Shown piece after piece: positions 28,632-36,899 of a stretch of DNA of 64,000 nucleotides (within the stretch, counting starts at the first letter, position 1; each line of letters begins with the position of its first letter). The position numbers and the translations under genes were made by a program. This DNA comes from CAVZLD01 sp963776055 (GTDB lineage Bacteria > Planctomycetota > Planctomycetia > Pirellulales > Pirellulaceae). The DNA lies in NCBI GenBank assembly GCA_963776055.1, contig CAVZLD010000011.1, forward strand, positions 124,001 through 188,000. The letters run 5' to 3'. The notes beneath the pieces were generated by a model. It was not told the DNA's origin, made no database searches, and saw only the letters and a list, made by a program, of their open reading frames with translations.

Positions 28632-30128
28632 CTAGAAATAGAAGCCGACGTTGATGTTGAGACGAGTGTTCCAATCTTCGTCGTCGGCGGCCATACTACT
28701 GCCAACAAACGGTTGGTTCGTTGCAGAAAGCAGATCAAAGTAGGTGTACAATCCTCCCGCTGTAACTGCGACACCGCTGACGTTTAGAATCGTGTTCTCG
28801 TTCAGGCCACCTGATTTGTCGGTCATGATGTTGTAGTCGTTGTAGAACATCAGCTGGCTGATCGGCCCCCATTGGACTGGCCAGCTATACGCGAGATTGC
28901 AGGTATAGAGTCGTGCTTCTGCTGGTATCGTATCAAAGAAGCTGTATGCCCCGACGACCAAGAGTCCAGAATCACCGGCATCGTAATCGTAGTCCGTATA
29001 CTGCAATTGCAGGTTCCAACGATCGATCGTGCTGTTCAAATGCACTGCGTAGGCCAATCGATCGCCCACGGATTGTGTACGGTCGCGTAAGTCACCGTAG
29101 AGAAGCGAACCACCGACTGTGGCGAGCTTCCATTTGTAGGCGTAGCGCATGCTGATGCTGTTCTGCTCGGCGATTTCGATTGCGGGGGGGCTAAACAAAC
29201 CTTCCCCCACTGTGCGGATGCCGACCAGGTCGTACGCATATCGGTCTGTTCGATTGTCGACAAATCCATCGATGCCGCCCATCTCGTCGGTGACGAAGAA
29301 TGCGACTCGAAGGTCGTGCTGTTCGTCTTGGCCGATGAGCTTGATTCCGGCATCGTAATTGTCTTCCAGACCGACGTAAAAACCGCTACTGAAGAAGAAG
29401 TTATGGGAGTTGTAGGGCAGATTGCCGAAGGGAACTCGGGTAATACCGACCTGGGCCTGGAAATGCTCGTTGTGCGGGTAACCTACCCAGGCATGGTGAA
29501 TCACGTCCATATATTGGAACCATCGATATTGAGCGGAGAGCTTGACGCCACCCACGGTTCCATCGAGGTCGAGGCGGAAGATATCGAAATCGAGGTCGCC
29601 GCCTCGATCTCGGTTGCCTGCGTTGTAATCTTCCAGGGCATACTGAAACCGAACGGCTCCGCCAACTTCGATCCGGTTCGCCGCCTGATCGGCGTCTTTC
29701 GCTGATTGACGCTCGACTACTTCTTTCAGTTCACGCAGGCCAGACTCCAGGCTTTCCACTTTCGAATCACTGCTCGAGTGGGAAGGCAAGGGCTGCGGTG
29801 ATGTTGAGTCGGGTGATGGACGGTCCGACTTGGAAGCTGCCGCATGATGGAGAGCCAGGTCGGGCAGTCGCTTCAGTGTCGATGCGCCGGTGGACTCGGC
29901 CCTCACGCGATGCGGCGTGAGGGAGGCTGCCAGTCCCGTGCTCAACTGCAGGGCAGCCAAGAAGGCGAACCAGGTGAAGATGAGGCCTCGCCGCAAGAAA
30001 CGCGGCGATTGCCGGGGCAGTATCGTGGAACGCGGAGACCGGAAGTGACACAGCAACTGGGATTGGAGACGGCCGACCGCGGCCGTTGCTTGCCCAATCG
30101 CTGAGGAAAACCCGGCAAAAAGCTTCAT
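28632..30128 (-). CDS. Outer-membrane porin-like beta-barrel protein
   Basis: The 498-residue protein has an export helix (LIFTWFAFLAALQLSTGLA), a Ser/Pro-rich linker and a short coiled coil (VESLESGLRELKEVVERQSA). A beta-barrel follows, with alternating aromatic strands such as VGGAVRFQYALEDY, KLSAQYRWFQYMDVIHHAWV, FFFSSGFYVGLEDNYDAGIK and YACNLAYSWPV-like segments, ending in Phe (NVGFYF), the outer-membrane assembly signal. It resembles OprO/OprP-type phosphate-selective porins, with periplasmic coiled coil and barrel. I start at 30128, where GGAAAG precedes the ATG; 30146 is also possible. It is the first gene of the leftward solute-binding cluster. Confidence 0.8.
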   Translation of the reverse strand: MKLFAGFSSAIGQATAAVGRLQSQLLCHFRSPRSTILPRQSPRFLRRGLIFTWFAFLAALQLSTGLAASLTPHRVRAESTGASTLKRLPDLALHHAAASKSDRPSPDSTSPQPLPSHSSSDSKVESLESGLRELKEVVERQSAKDADQAANRIEVGGAVRFQYALEDYNAGNRDRGGDLDFDIFRLDLDGTVGGVKLSAQYRWFQYMDVIHHAWVGYPHNEHFQAQVGITRVPFGNLPYNSHNFFFSSGFYVGLEDNYDAGIKLIGQDEQHDLRVAFFVTDEMGGIDGFVDNRTDRYAYDLVGIRTVGEGLFSPPAIEIAEQNSISMRYAYKWKLATVGGSLLYGDLRDRTQSVGDRLAYAVHLNSTIDRWNLQLQYTDYDYDAGDSGLLVVGAYSFFDTIPAEARLYTCNLAYSWPVQWGPISQLMFYNDYNIMTDKSGGLNENTILNVSGVAVTAGGLYTYFDLLSATNQPFVGSSMAADDEDWNTRLNINVGFYF

Positions 30129-30785
30129 TTTCGTCTTTCCGACCATCCAGCTATCGCCGCGAATGCCTCCATTGGGTAGCCGCGTCTGTAATCCTCCATA
30201 TCGACAGGACAGCCAGATCTACCCCAGCCGAAAATGGCTCGGTCGGCATCCGCATGGCGTGTGGGAAAGGTATGGGACTCGGTCGGGGCGAAGTAGGGCG
30301 GAGGAAAGGAGGTCATTGCCGAGAATCGGGACAGCGCAGCACGAAGAGCGATACAGAAGCCAAAGGCAGGATCTTCGTTGCCCGCGGGGGGTGCCATTTC
30401 CCCATGTGCGCCATCCGCTCCATTTCGGCAGCTCGTCCGTTGAGGTGATAGCAGGCCATCCACCGATGGTCACGTCAATCGCTTGCCGAACAACCGGGGC
30501 CTTCCTGTCGGTCATCGTCCACCCGCTGGTTGGCGTTCGGCCGTGTCTCGACATCGGAATTCCTTTTCCACAAATGGACATTCCCGCCTAGCATAACTAA
30601 GCTTAGGGGACTCGGTTTTCGAGACGATCATTGGCTGCTGTACGGGCAATGGCCGCCCGGGATCATTGACGGCGCAGCGGTCGATCGTTCACTCGCGTCA
30701 CGAGGCGGGATGCCTTTGCGGTGGTCTTGCGCCGGCGACCCTATTCTCCGTCCATCACGACCTGAATCGCAGCAAGAGTATTGCC
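30129..30785. other. Divergent intergenic region
   Basis: About 650 bases lie between the leftward porin gene and the rightward zinc-ribbon gene. Frames on both strands are open for 85-142 codons but are Arg/Ser/Pro rich and show no motif or ribosome site. Promoters of both flanking genes are expected here; none was identified. Confidence 0.45.
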
Positions 30786-31340
30786 ATGTCACAACAAGAG
30801 GAAACCGTCAGCGAAGAGCCGCAGGATGAGGCGTGCGGCATTTCGACAGACGTACCACAGCGACGTGGAGATGTTGAGAAATGTCCCGTCTGTGGATCGC
30901 GGGTCGATGCCGACGCGTACTACTGCCCTACGTGTCAGAGTTTTTACTGCTTCCATTGTCGTGCCCGCTTACTTCCCGCGGACACGCAGTTGCAGTGCGT
31001 CAATCAGCATTGCGATTACTACGGAAAGCTGGTCTGCGGTGTGTGTGATGCGGCTGCAGAGAAGGAAGAACCGCCAGCGGTGTATGCTGAACCAGAGGAC
31101 GGTTACTGGCCCGCCTGGTTGGTGCTGATCCTTGCCGCCGCCGCCATGGTCTGGTATTTCCAGTCCTTCGCGAGGGCTGCCGCCTTTGCGGTGGGCGCAT
31201 TCGCTGTAGGTGGTTACTTGCTTCAGTTGTTGGGCGTTAACATATTCGGACGCGAACGATCAATTGAGTGTCAGAGAAGCACTACATTTCACACCTGCCT
31301 TCGCTGCCAACAGCCCGTGAAGAAACTGCAGGACGTCTAG
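30786..31340 (+). CDS. Small membrane protein with two zinc-ribbon motifs
   Basis: I start the 184-residue protein at 30786 (MSQQEETVSEEP) because the longer frame from 30666 adds a cysteine-rich but featureless leader. Residues 33-100 contain CPVCGSRV, YYCPTCQSFYCFHCRARL, CVNQHCDY and CGVCDA, a double zinc-binding ribbon. Two helices follow (AWLVLILAAAAMVWYF; AAAFAVGAFAVGGYLLQLLG). The C terminus has another CLRCQQPV. The function is unknown. The zinc domain should be cytoplasmic if the helices form a hairpin. It lies 18 bases before the AIM24 gene and is probably co-transcribed. Confidence 0.7.
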   Translation: MSQQEETVSEEPQDEACGISTDVPQRRGDVEKCPVCGSRVDADAYYCPTCQSFYCFHCRARLLPADTQLQCVNQHCDYYGKLVCGVCDAAAEKEEPPAVYAEPEDGYWPAWLVLILAAAAMVWYFQSFARAAAFAVGAFAVGGYLLQLLGVNIFGRERSIECQRSTTFHTCLRCQQPVKKLQDV

Positions 31341-31358
31341 GAACGAGCAGGCAAACCG

Positions 31359-32048
31359 ATGGCCGAATTCAAGATCCATGAACTAGAAGGCACGCGGTAC
31401 GTCGACATCCACCTGAATAACGAAATGGTTCGGGTGGAGGCCGGAGCCCTCAGCTACCTGGAAGGTGATATTGGCATCCATTCACGACTCTTACCGTCGC
31501 TCGGAGGAGCGATTAAATCGCTGCTTGCCGACGAAGCAATCTACCGCCCCACCTATTTCGGTACCGGCGTGATTACGCTCGAGTCCAGCCTGGGTGGTTT
31601 TCATGTTCTCGACCTCAAGGGCGAATCATGGATTCTGGAACGTGGAGCGTACTGGGCTTCGGAGGGAGATGTGAGTGTAAGCTACCACCGAGAAAGCATG
31701 TTAACCTCGCTTTGGGCCGGCGAAGGCCCGGTGTATTTGCAGACGAAGGTCAAGGGACATGGCAAGGTCGTCGTCACGACACGCGGGCCCGTGCAAGAGA
31801 TTTCTCTGGACGGCAAGAAGAGAATCGCGACAGAAGGCAAGTACGTGATCTGCCGGACCGGTGATGTATCGTTCAAGGTGCAGCGATCAACCAAGAATTT
31901 CTTTGGGCGGTTCACTTCCGGGGAAGGATTTGTGCGCGTATTCGAAGGAACGGGAAAAATTCTGCTCAACCCGGCTCCTTATTGGCGATACCGCGTGTTT
32001 ACGGAGCAGGGCAATGACCCGGATTGCCCATCAGCGACGACAACCTAG
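31359..32048 (+). CDS. AIM24/TIGR00266 family protein
   Basis: The 229-residue soluble protein is built of beta strands. Marks of the AIM24 family are VRVEAGALSYLEGDIGIHSR, the FGTGVITLESSLGGFHVLDL segment, GESWILERGAYWASEGDVSV and FFGRFTSGEGFVRVFEGTGK, where the family has a conserved GEG-F-G pattern. The molecular role is unknown; eukaryotic relatives affect mitochondrial membrane organisation and bacterial ones are often linked to membrane stress. It follows the zinc-ribbon membrane gene by 18 bases, which fits a membrane-associated role. Confidence 0.85.
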   Translation: MAEFKIHELEGTRYVDIHLNNEMVRVEAGALSYLEGDIGIHSRLLPSLGGAIKSLLADEAIYRPTYFGTGVITLESSLGGFHVLDLKGESWILERGAYWASEGDVSVSYHRESMLTSLWAGEGPVYLQTKVKGHGKVVVTTRGPVQEISLDGKKRIATEGKYVICRTGDVSFKVQRSTKNFFGRFTSGEGFVRVFEGTGKILLNPAPYWRYRVFTEQGNDPDCPSATTT

Positions 32049-32472
32049 GAAGCCGCCGGAGCCGCCCCGGAATCACGGTGCTTCGTTCGAGTTGTCTCTC
32101 GCAGCGATGTAGGATTTCGAGCTAGAACGCGAACGGCGCGGTGTGCGTCACCAAGTGATCGGCACTCGGGCCCATCTGCGTTCGATGATCCGAGTACCGT
32201 CATGACCAGCTGAATGGTTGGCACACGTGGCAGGTTGCAGATTCGCAATCACGCAACGACCTGGTACGTGCAACGGCAACGCCCGGCGACCGTCAGAAGC
32301 GATCAGACGATGGGCTGATCTGGCCAGGTCGGCGACCTCCGGAAATCATCGACGGCAGGCGAAAAACGGCGCGGCGTTTGCACTTCTGATCGCCCATCTG
32401 CTATCGATCCGGATTCTATGTCCGGGGCAGGGCGGAGCCAGATGAGGCTACCTCGCGAAAAGGTCGTGAGCG
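32049..32472. other. Intergenic region, no gene seen
   Basis: These 424 bases lie between AIM24 and the unknown membrane-protein gene. Frames are short and without motifs. A possible ribosome site, AAAAGG, lies eight to nine bases before the ATG at 32473. Confidence 0.45.
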
Positions 32473-33237
32473 ATGAGAACGGTGCCGACGCACAGATCCC
32501 CCAAGTCAGCTCCCTGTGCAAGAATCGCAGGCGATACTGCGCAGGGACTCCAGCAAGCTGCGACCACGAGCGCATCTCATGCGGCGGTGAATATTGGGAT
32601 CGAGTTGAAGGGGCACGCGCCCTTTACGATCTTGGGCGCTATTTCGGGCGTGGCGATCATGATTGGACTCGCGGTGGCGGCCGTGCCGCGATCGGTCGCC
32701 GTGGGGCTCTTTTGGAGTCTTCACCCCATGCACGTTTTCCTGAGTGCGTTGGTGACAACGGCCATGTATACGCTCCACAGCCGCCGTGATCCATGGGCAG
32801 CGATCCTCGTCGGATACGTGGGCGCGGTAGGAATCGCGACGTTGAGCGACTGCGTGATCCCCTACGTGGGTGAGTCGCTGCTCGGTTTGCCGAATCGTGG
32901 GATCCACTTGGGTTTCGTTGAGAAATGGTGGTTAGTCAACCCCTTGGCCGCGATCGGGATTTTGGCCGGGTATCGTTGGCCGAGCACCAAGTTTCCCCAT
33001 GCCGGCCACATGTTGCTGAGTACTTGGGCCTCGTTGTTCCATACGATGATGGCGATGGGGCCGCAGCGAAGCATTTCGACTTATGTCGCCGTGGGAGTGT
33101 TTCTCTTTTTTTCGGTTTGGATCCCCTGCTGCACGAGCGACATCGTCTTTCCCCTACTGTTTGCCAAGAGACAGGCCCGAGCAAACGACGTGGCTGACTC
33201 CACGGCGGCAACATGCAAGCCGCAGAATCACGGGTAG
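32473..33237 (+). CDS. Unknown multi-spanning membrane protein with conserved-looking His/Cys/Asp sites
   Basis: The protein is up to 254 residues with about six helices (FTILGAISGVAIMIGLAVAA; VGLFWSLHPMHVFLSALVTT; AILVGYVGAVGIATLSDCVI; LVNPLAAIGILAGYRW; HMLLSTWASLFHTMMAMG; YVAVGVFLFFSVWIPCCTSD). Polar residues sit inside or beside helices: HPMH, SDC, HAGH and CCTSD. Such residues are typical of metal or cofactor sites, but I do not recognise the family. The first 38 residues look atypical, so a GTG at 32587 could be the true start. Its 3' end overlaps that of the sigma-54 regulator by ten bases. Confidence 0.62.
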   Translation: MRTVPTHRSPKSAPCARIAGDTAQGLQQAATTSASHAAVNIGIELKGHAPFTILGAISGVAIMIGLAVAAVPRSVAVGLFWSLHPMHVFLSALVTTAMYTLHSRRDPWAAILVGYVGAVGIATLSDCVIPYVGESLLGLPNRGIHLGFVEKWWLVNPLAAIGILAGYRWPSTKFPHAGHMLLSTWASLFHTMMAMGPQRSISTYVAVGVFLFFSVWIPCCTSDIVFPLLFAKRQARANDVADSTAATCKPQNHG

Positions 33238-34571
33238 GCGATGCGGTATTTCTTCATCTTTCGCCAGAGTGTGCTCTTGTCGATACCTAACGCGCCGGCG
33301 GTCTTTCCGCGATGGCCATTGTAGCGACTCAATGTCGCCACAATGGCAGCCGACTCGGCGGCAGGAAGCGGGCTAGATGAATCCGCGGAATTGTCCGTGC
33401 CGCGAACTCCCTGGTCAACGCACAAATCCTCGGGAAGACATGACGCCTCAATCAGGTCGCCACGACAAAGGACCATCGCTCGCTCAATGATGTTGCGAAG
33501 TTCCCGTACATTCCCCGGAAATGAATGTTGCATTATCAGGGCGAGTGCCTCGTCGGAAATACCCTCAATACGTTTTCCCTGCTCCGCATTGAATTGGTGA
33601 ATGAAATGGCTGGCCAACAACGGAATATCTTCGCGCCGCTGGGTCAGGGGCGGTAGAGCGATTCTCACAACATTCATCCGATAGTACAGATCCTCGCGGA
33701 AGACGCCGCGAGCCACCTGACCAGCGAGAGGCCGATTGGTGGCCGCAATCACTCGTACGTCGGCTTTGACCGTGGCAGTCGCGCCCAACGGTTCGTACTC
33801 TCTTTCCTGCAGGACTCTGAGCAGCCGAATCTGCAGCGCGGTCGAGATGTCGCTGATCTCGTCCAAGAACAACGTCCCCTTTTCCGCGCGAGCAAATCGC
33901 CCCGGTTTGTCCCGTTTGGCATCGGTGAAGGCCCCCTTCTTGTAGCCAAACAGCTCCGATTCCAGCAAGGTGTCGGGCAGGGCACCACAGTTTACGGCGA
34001 CGAATGCTCGTCTGCCTCGCCGACTCAAATTGTGAATCGCTTTCGCCAGCAGCTCCTTGCCAGAACCGGTGGGCCCCTCGATCAACACCGTGCTCTCGCT
34101 GGCAGCAATGTCGGGAAGAATATCAAGGATTCGTCGGATCTGATGGTTCTTACTGATGATGTCCTGAAACGTGTACCGCTCGTCGATCTCCTTACGCAGT
34201 CGCTCAATAGCCGATAGATCGCGAAATGTTTCTACACCGCCAACCGCGTTGCCATCTTCGTCGCGCAACGTGGAGGTGCTAATACTGACGGGGACCTTTT
34301 CGCCTTGGTGATTGAGAATGTTGATCCGTCGGTCCACGATTCGGCGCCCACTCTCCATCGTTTCTCGTAAGCCGCAACTGTTCTGGCAGATGTTCGCTCG
34401 CAGTACATCAAAACATTTCTGACCGATCGCCTTTTCGCGCGCGATGCCCGTAATCTCCTCCGCCGCCCGATTGAATGAGGTCACATTCCAGTCACCATCC
34501 ACGGTGAACACTCCATCCGCAATCGAGTCGAGTATCACGTCCTGGACTTGCCTCTCGGATGTATCACTCAT
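33228..34571 (-). CDS. Sigma-54-dependent transcriptional activator with PAS sensor
   Basis: The 447-residue regulator has three parts: an N-terminal PAS domain (DVILDSIADGVFTVDGDWNV, with cysteines in CFDVLRANICQNSCG), a central AAA+ domain and a C-terminal Fis-type HTH (GKTAGALGIDKSTLWRKMKK). In the AAA+ domain, Walker A is EGPTGSGKELLAKAIH and Walker B TLFLDEISD. The sigma-54 contact loop is GAFTDA instead of the canonical GAFTGA. I start at 34571 (GGGAGAG before the ATG); the open frame to 34820 adds an unrelated leader. The clustered PAS cysteines could bind metal or sense redox state. Target genes are unknown. Confidence 0.88.
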   Translation of the reverse strand: MSDTSERQVQDVILDSIADGVFTVDGDWNVTSFNRAAEEITGIAREKAIGQKCFDVLRANICQNSCGLRETMESGRRIVDRRINILNHQGEKVPVSISTSTLRDEDGNAVGGVETFRDLSAIERLRKEIDERYTFQDIISKNHQIRRILDILPDIAASESTVLIEGPTGSGKELLAKAIHNLSRRGRRAFVAVNCGALPDTLLESELFGYKKGAFTDAKRDKPGRFARAEKGTLFLDEISDISTALQIRLLRVLQEREYEPLGATATVKADVRVIAATNRPLAGQVARGVFREDLYYRMNVVRIALPPLTQRREDIPLLASHFIHQFNAEQGKRIEGISDEALALIMQHSFPGNVRELRNIIERAMVLCRGDLIEASCLPEDLCVDQGVRGTDNSADSSSPLPAAESAAIVATLSRYNGHRGKTAGALGIDKSTLWRKMKKYRIAYP

Positions 34572-34681
34572 GCCGCTCTCCCTTTCTGCGAGTGGTCGAG
34601 AAGAGACCGGCACTCGCGGGGCTTTTACAACCCGAACGTAGCAACCCTTGAGCCAACCTCGGCCAAAAATGGATGCCTTCT

Positions 34682-34780
34682 TGCAATCTGGTACGATGCA
34701 GCAAGCGGAGCGATTCGCCAGGCCGCCGGCAAAGACGCACGCAATTGCATTAATGCACTCCATGCAATGATATGATTGCA
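34682..34780. promoter_or_regulatory. Cluster of TGCAAT/ATTGCA palindromes upstream of sigma-54 regulator
   Basis: Three related dyads lie 110-210 bases upstream of the regulator start. They are TGCAAT-N8-ATGCA at 34682-34700, the perfect palindrome TGCATTAATGCA at 34746-34757 (next to GCAATTGC at 34741), and TGCAATGATATGATTGCA at 34763-34780 (six-base arms, six-base spacer). Distance and spacing suit activator binding sites for the divergent genes on either side. The binding protein is inferred, not shown. Confidence 0.4.
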
Positions 34781-35060
34781 TTACTGCAACAGCCAAGCAA
34801 GGCAGTAGGTACCGAAACAAGCGATATCCCGTGCGACAATCGGATGGATCGCAGGCGCGCCAACATGGGCCTGAGTTGCGATCAGCGTTTGTGCTACCTT
34901 ACCGCACGAATCGCGTGTGCCAGCCCAACGATCGCACGTTGCTACGCGGAGACGGCACAAGCCTTGCATACAAGGCGGTGCGACAGGAATAACGAAGAAC
35001 TCTTTCCCGACCAAGCCGATCTGTTCGCCGGTTGACCTGCGGTCCAAAGGGCCAGTAATT

Positions 35061-35162
35061 GGCAGGGGAATTGGCAGGGGAATTGGCAGGGGAATCGGCA
35101 GGGGAATCGGCAGGGGAATCGGCAGGGGAATCGGCAGGGGAATCGGCAGGGGAATCGGCAGG
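35061..35162. repeat. Tandem 12-bp minisatellite GGCAGGGGAATC/T, eight units plus six bases
   Basis: Eight full copies run from 35061 to 35156, the first two ending in T and the rest in C, with a partial ninth. The array lies 73 bases ahead of the methyltransferase start, outside the gene. The same unit occurs at the 5' end of the repeat in the PotD-like gene near 27808-27831, in the same orientation relative to its gene. Confidence 0.93.
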
Positions 35163-35234
35163 TGTGGACGATTTGTAAACCAACCGCACCGCGCGAGGGG
35201 ATCGACAGTTGACAACCTATTTTGGAGCACTGAC

Positions 35235-36560
35235 ATGCAGACGATTGCTGAACGAATGATTGCGGCCGCGCTGGTGACCTTGTTTTTTAGCGCGTCCTTG
35301 TGCGCGCAGAGCACAGCCCAACTTGAGTCGGCGACGGAGGATCGATCACAGGAGAACAAGCAAGTTCCGGCGAATCCGGACCAGGAGCGACGTGACGATG
35401 CGGAATCCCGAGCCAACAAGCGCGAGGACGCGCTGCGCGCCATTCTGATGAGACTTGGAGTCGGGGAAGGTGCGACCGTTGCAGACATCGGCGCCGGCGA
35501 GGGACGCGATAGCTGGGTGTTCGCTGCAGCAGTAGGCACTGGCGGAAAAGTCTATGCGGAGGAAATCGCAAAGGGCAAAGTAGAGAAACTGAAGGAACAA
35601 GCTGCGGAAAAGAACCTGCCGCAGTTGTGCCCTGTGCTGGGGGCAAACGATGATCCTGCACTACCGGCTGATTCGGTGGACATGGCGTTCATGCACTACG
35701 TGTACCACCATTTCAGCGAGCCTCAAGCAATGCTCGCGGGGCTGTGGCGATCCTTGAAGCCGGGCGGATATCTGGTGATTGTCGACCGCCGCCTGGGTAC
35801 CTTGCAGGACTGGGTGCCGCGGGAAAAACGGTCGGAACAACACTTCTGGATCGCCGAAACAACCGTGGTCCGAGAAGCTCGCGAGGCGGGGTTTGCCTAC
35901 TTCGGTTGTCTGGAAGACTGCTGGCCTGCGGATGACCAGTTCGTACTCGTTTTCCAACGTCCTCTCGATGCGGATCACCCCGGCTCGGACCCCGATCTCC
36001 CGCTCAGCTTGGACCTCGAAGAAACGCTCGCTCAAATCCTATCCGTTCAGTCGAGATTTGAGCATCCCGTGTTCGTCGCACTCGGGCAGGCACGCGAACT
36101 AATTGGGCCCATCATGCAGCACGCCACCGGATCGGGAGTGGACGTTGTTCTTGAGGAATGGGCGACGCAGAAAGACGAGCGACCAAAGGCTCCCGCTGGT
36201 GTTTCCTTGCCGTCCATTCTTACCGAAAACGGAAATATCCCCCTCGATCTGGAAACCATTGACGCCGTGTTCTTCCTCGACACGTATCACCTACTCTTTC
36301 ACGCCGAAACGCTGCTCGGCGCAATTCAAGCAAAACTGGATCCTTCTGGTCATGTTTTCGTACTCGACCGAACGGCTGAAGCGACTCTGTCGAGGCGCGA
36401 AGCCAGCCATCAGCGCAAGATCCCGGTTGAGACCGTGATGCACGAGATGACCTCCGCCGGATTCACCTTCGTGTCACGACAACCGGTGACCACAGAAGAT
36501 CGGATGCTACTAGTGTTTCGGAAAACATCGGCCAATCACACCAGTGCAGCGAGTCAGTGA
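35235..36560 (+). CDS. Exported class I SAM-methyltransferase-like protein with a second degenerate domain
   Basis: The 441-residue protein starts at 35235 with a Sec signal (MIAAALVTLFFSASLCAQ). Residues about 60-245 form a class I methyltransferase: motif I VADIGAGEGRDSWVFA, an acidic residue after strand 2, DSVDMAFMHYVYHHFSEPQA and LKPGGYLVIVDRRLG. Residues 255-435 repeat the fold (LDTYHLLFHAETLLGAIQAK, LDPSGHVFVLDR, then PVETVMHEMTSAGFTFVSRQ), but the glycine loop of motif I is missing. The frame is open upstream through the minisatellite to 34917, but the signal peptide defines the start. A periplasmic location is odd for a SAM-dependent enzyme, so it may have another role. Confidence 0.75.
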   Translation: MQTIAERMIAAALVTLFFSASLCAQSTAQLESATEDRSQENKQVPANPDQERRDDAESRANKREDALRAILMRLGVGEGATVADIGAGEGRDSWVFAAAVGTGGKVYAEEIAKGKVEKLKEQAAEKNLPQLCPVLGANDDPALPADSVDMAFMHYVYHHFSEPQAMLAGLWRSLKPGGYLVIVDRRLGTLQDWVPREKRSEQHFWIAETTVVREAREAGFAYFGCLEDCWPADDQFVLVFQRPLDADHPGSDPDLPLSLDLEETLAQILSVQSRFEHPVFVALGQARELIGPIMQHATGSGVDVVLEEWATQKDERPKAPAGVSLPSILTENGNIPLDLETIDAVFFLDTYHLLFHAETLLGAIQAKLDPSGHVFVLDRTAEATLSRREASHQRKIPVETVMHEMTSAGFTFVSRQPVTTEDRMLLVFRKTSANHTSAASQ

Positions 36561-36899
36561 GATGCACAGTCAGGGATGGCAAGAAGTCCATTAGGACTGA
36601 CAGTGAGATCGATTGACAGGTGATCCGGGCCGAATCATTGCCTGGCTGCAGGAAGAAGACCCTGCACGATGGAATACCGTCGGTCATGGTGAGTGAGGTT
36701 GGGTGAACGTCCTGTCTGTCGGCGGGAATACGGCAACCGATCACCGTGCGAACAAAAAAGAAGTCGGCGGCCCGCACGTGTTTCAGGTATATTGGCACAT
36801 CGCGGCATGAATTTACCGGCTGCCGACAAAGATTCAGGAGCGCGTGCCGGTCACACGTGATCGACACTTCCAACTTGGGGCTCAACTGAAGGAGTCGAG
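36561..36899. other. Intergenic region ahead of cytochrome c peroxidase gene
   Basis: The 339 bases contain no convincing gene. The end has a strong ribosome site (AAGGAG) for the peroxidase ATG at 36900. A TTGGCAC sequence near 36793 resembles part of a sigma-54 promoter, but the -12 element is not at the required distance. Confidence 0.45.

Noticed and set aside
27422..35162. CRISPR-like arrays at 27.4-27.8 kb and 35.06 kb
   Set aside because: The units are 12 bp, contiguous and without spacers, and no cas gene is present; they are minisatellites.
35061..35162. Sigma-54 promoter inside the minisatellite (TGGCAGGGGAATTGGC)
   Set aside because: The -24-like GG fits but the -12 GC lies one base off the required position, and the match arises from every repeat unit by chance.
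34917..35234. N-terminal extension of the methyltransferase through the repeat (GRGI repeats)
   Set aside because: A clean signal peptide begins at 35235, and the upstream residues are a translation of the minisatellite.
36793..36808. TTGGCAC sequence as a sigma-54 promoter of the peroxidase gene
   Set aside because: The second element is one base too close to the first; sigma-54 promoters tolerate little spacing change.
36463..36885. Open frame of 140 codons on the minus strand ahead of the peroxidase gene
   Set aside because: It overlaps the end of the methyltransferase gene, lacks motifs and has no ribosome site.
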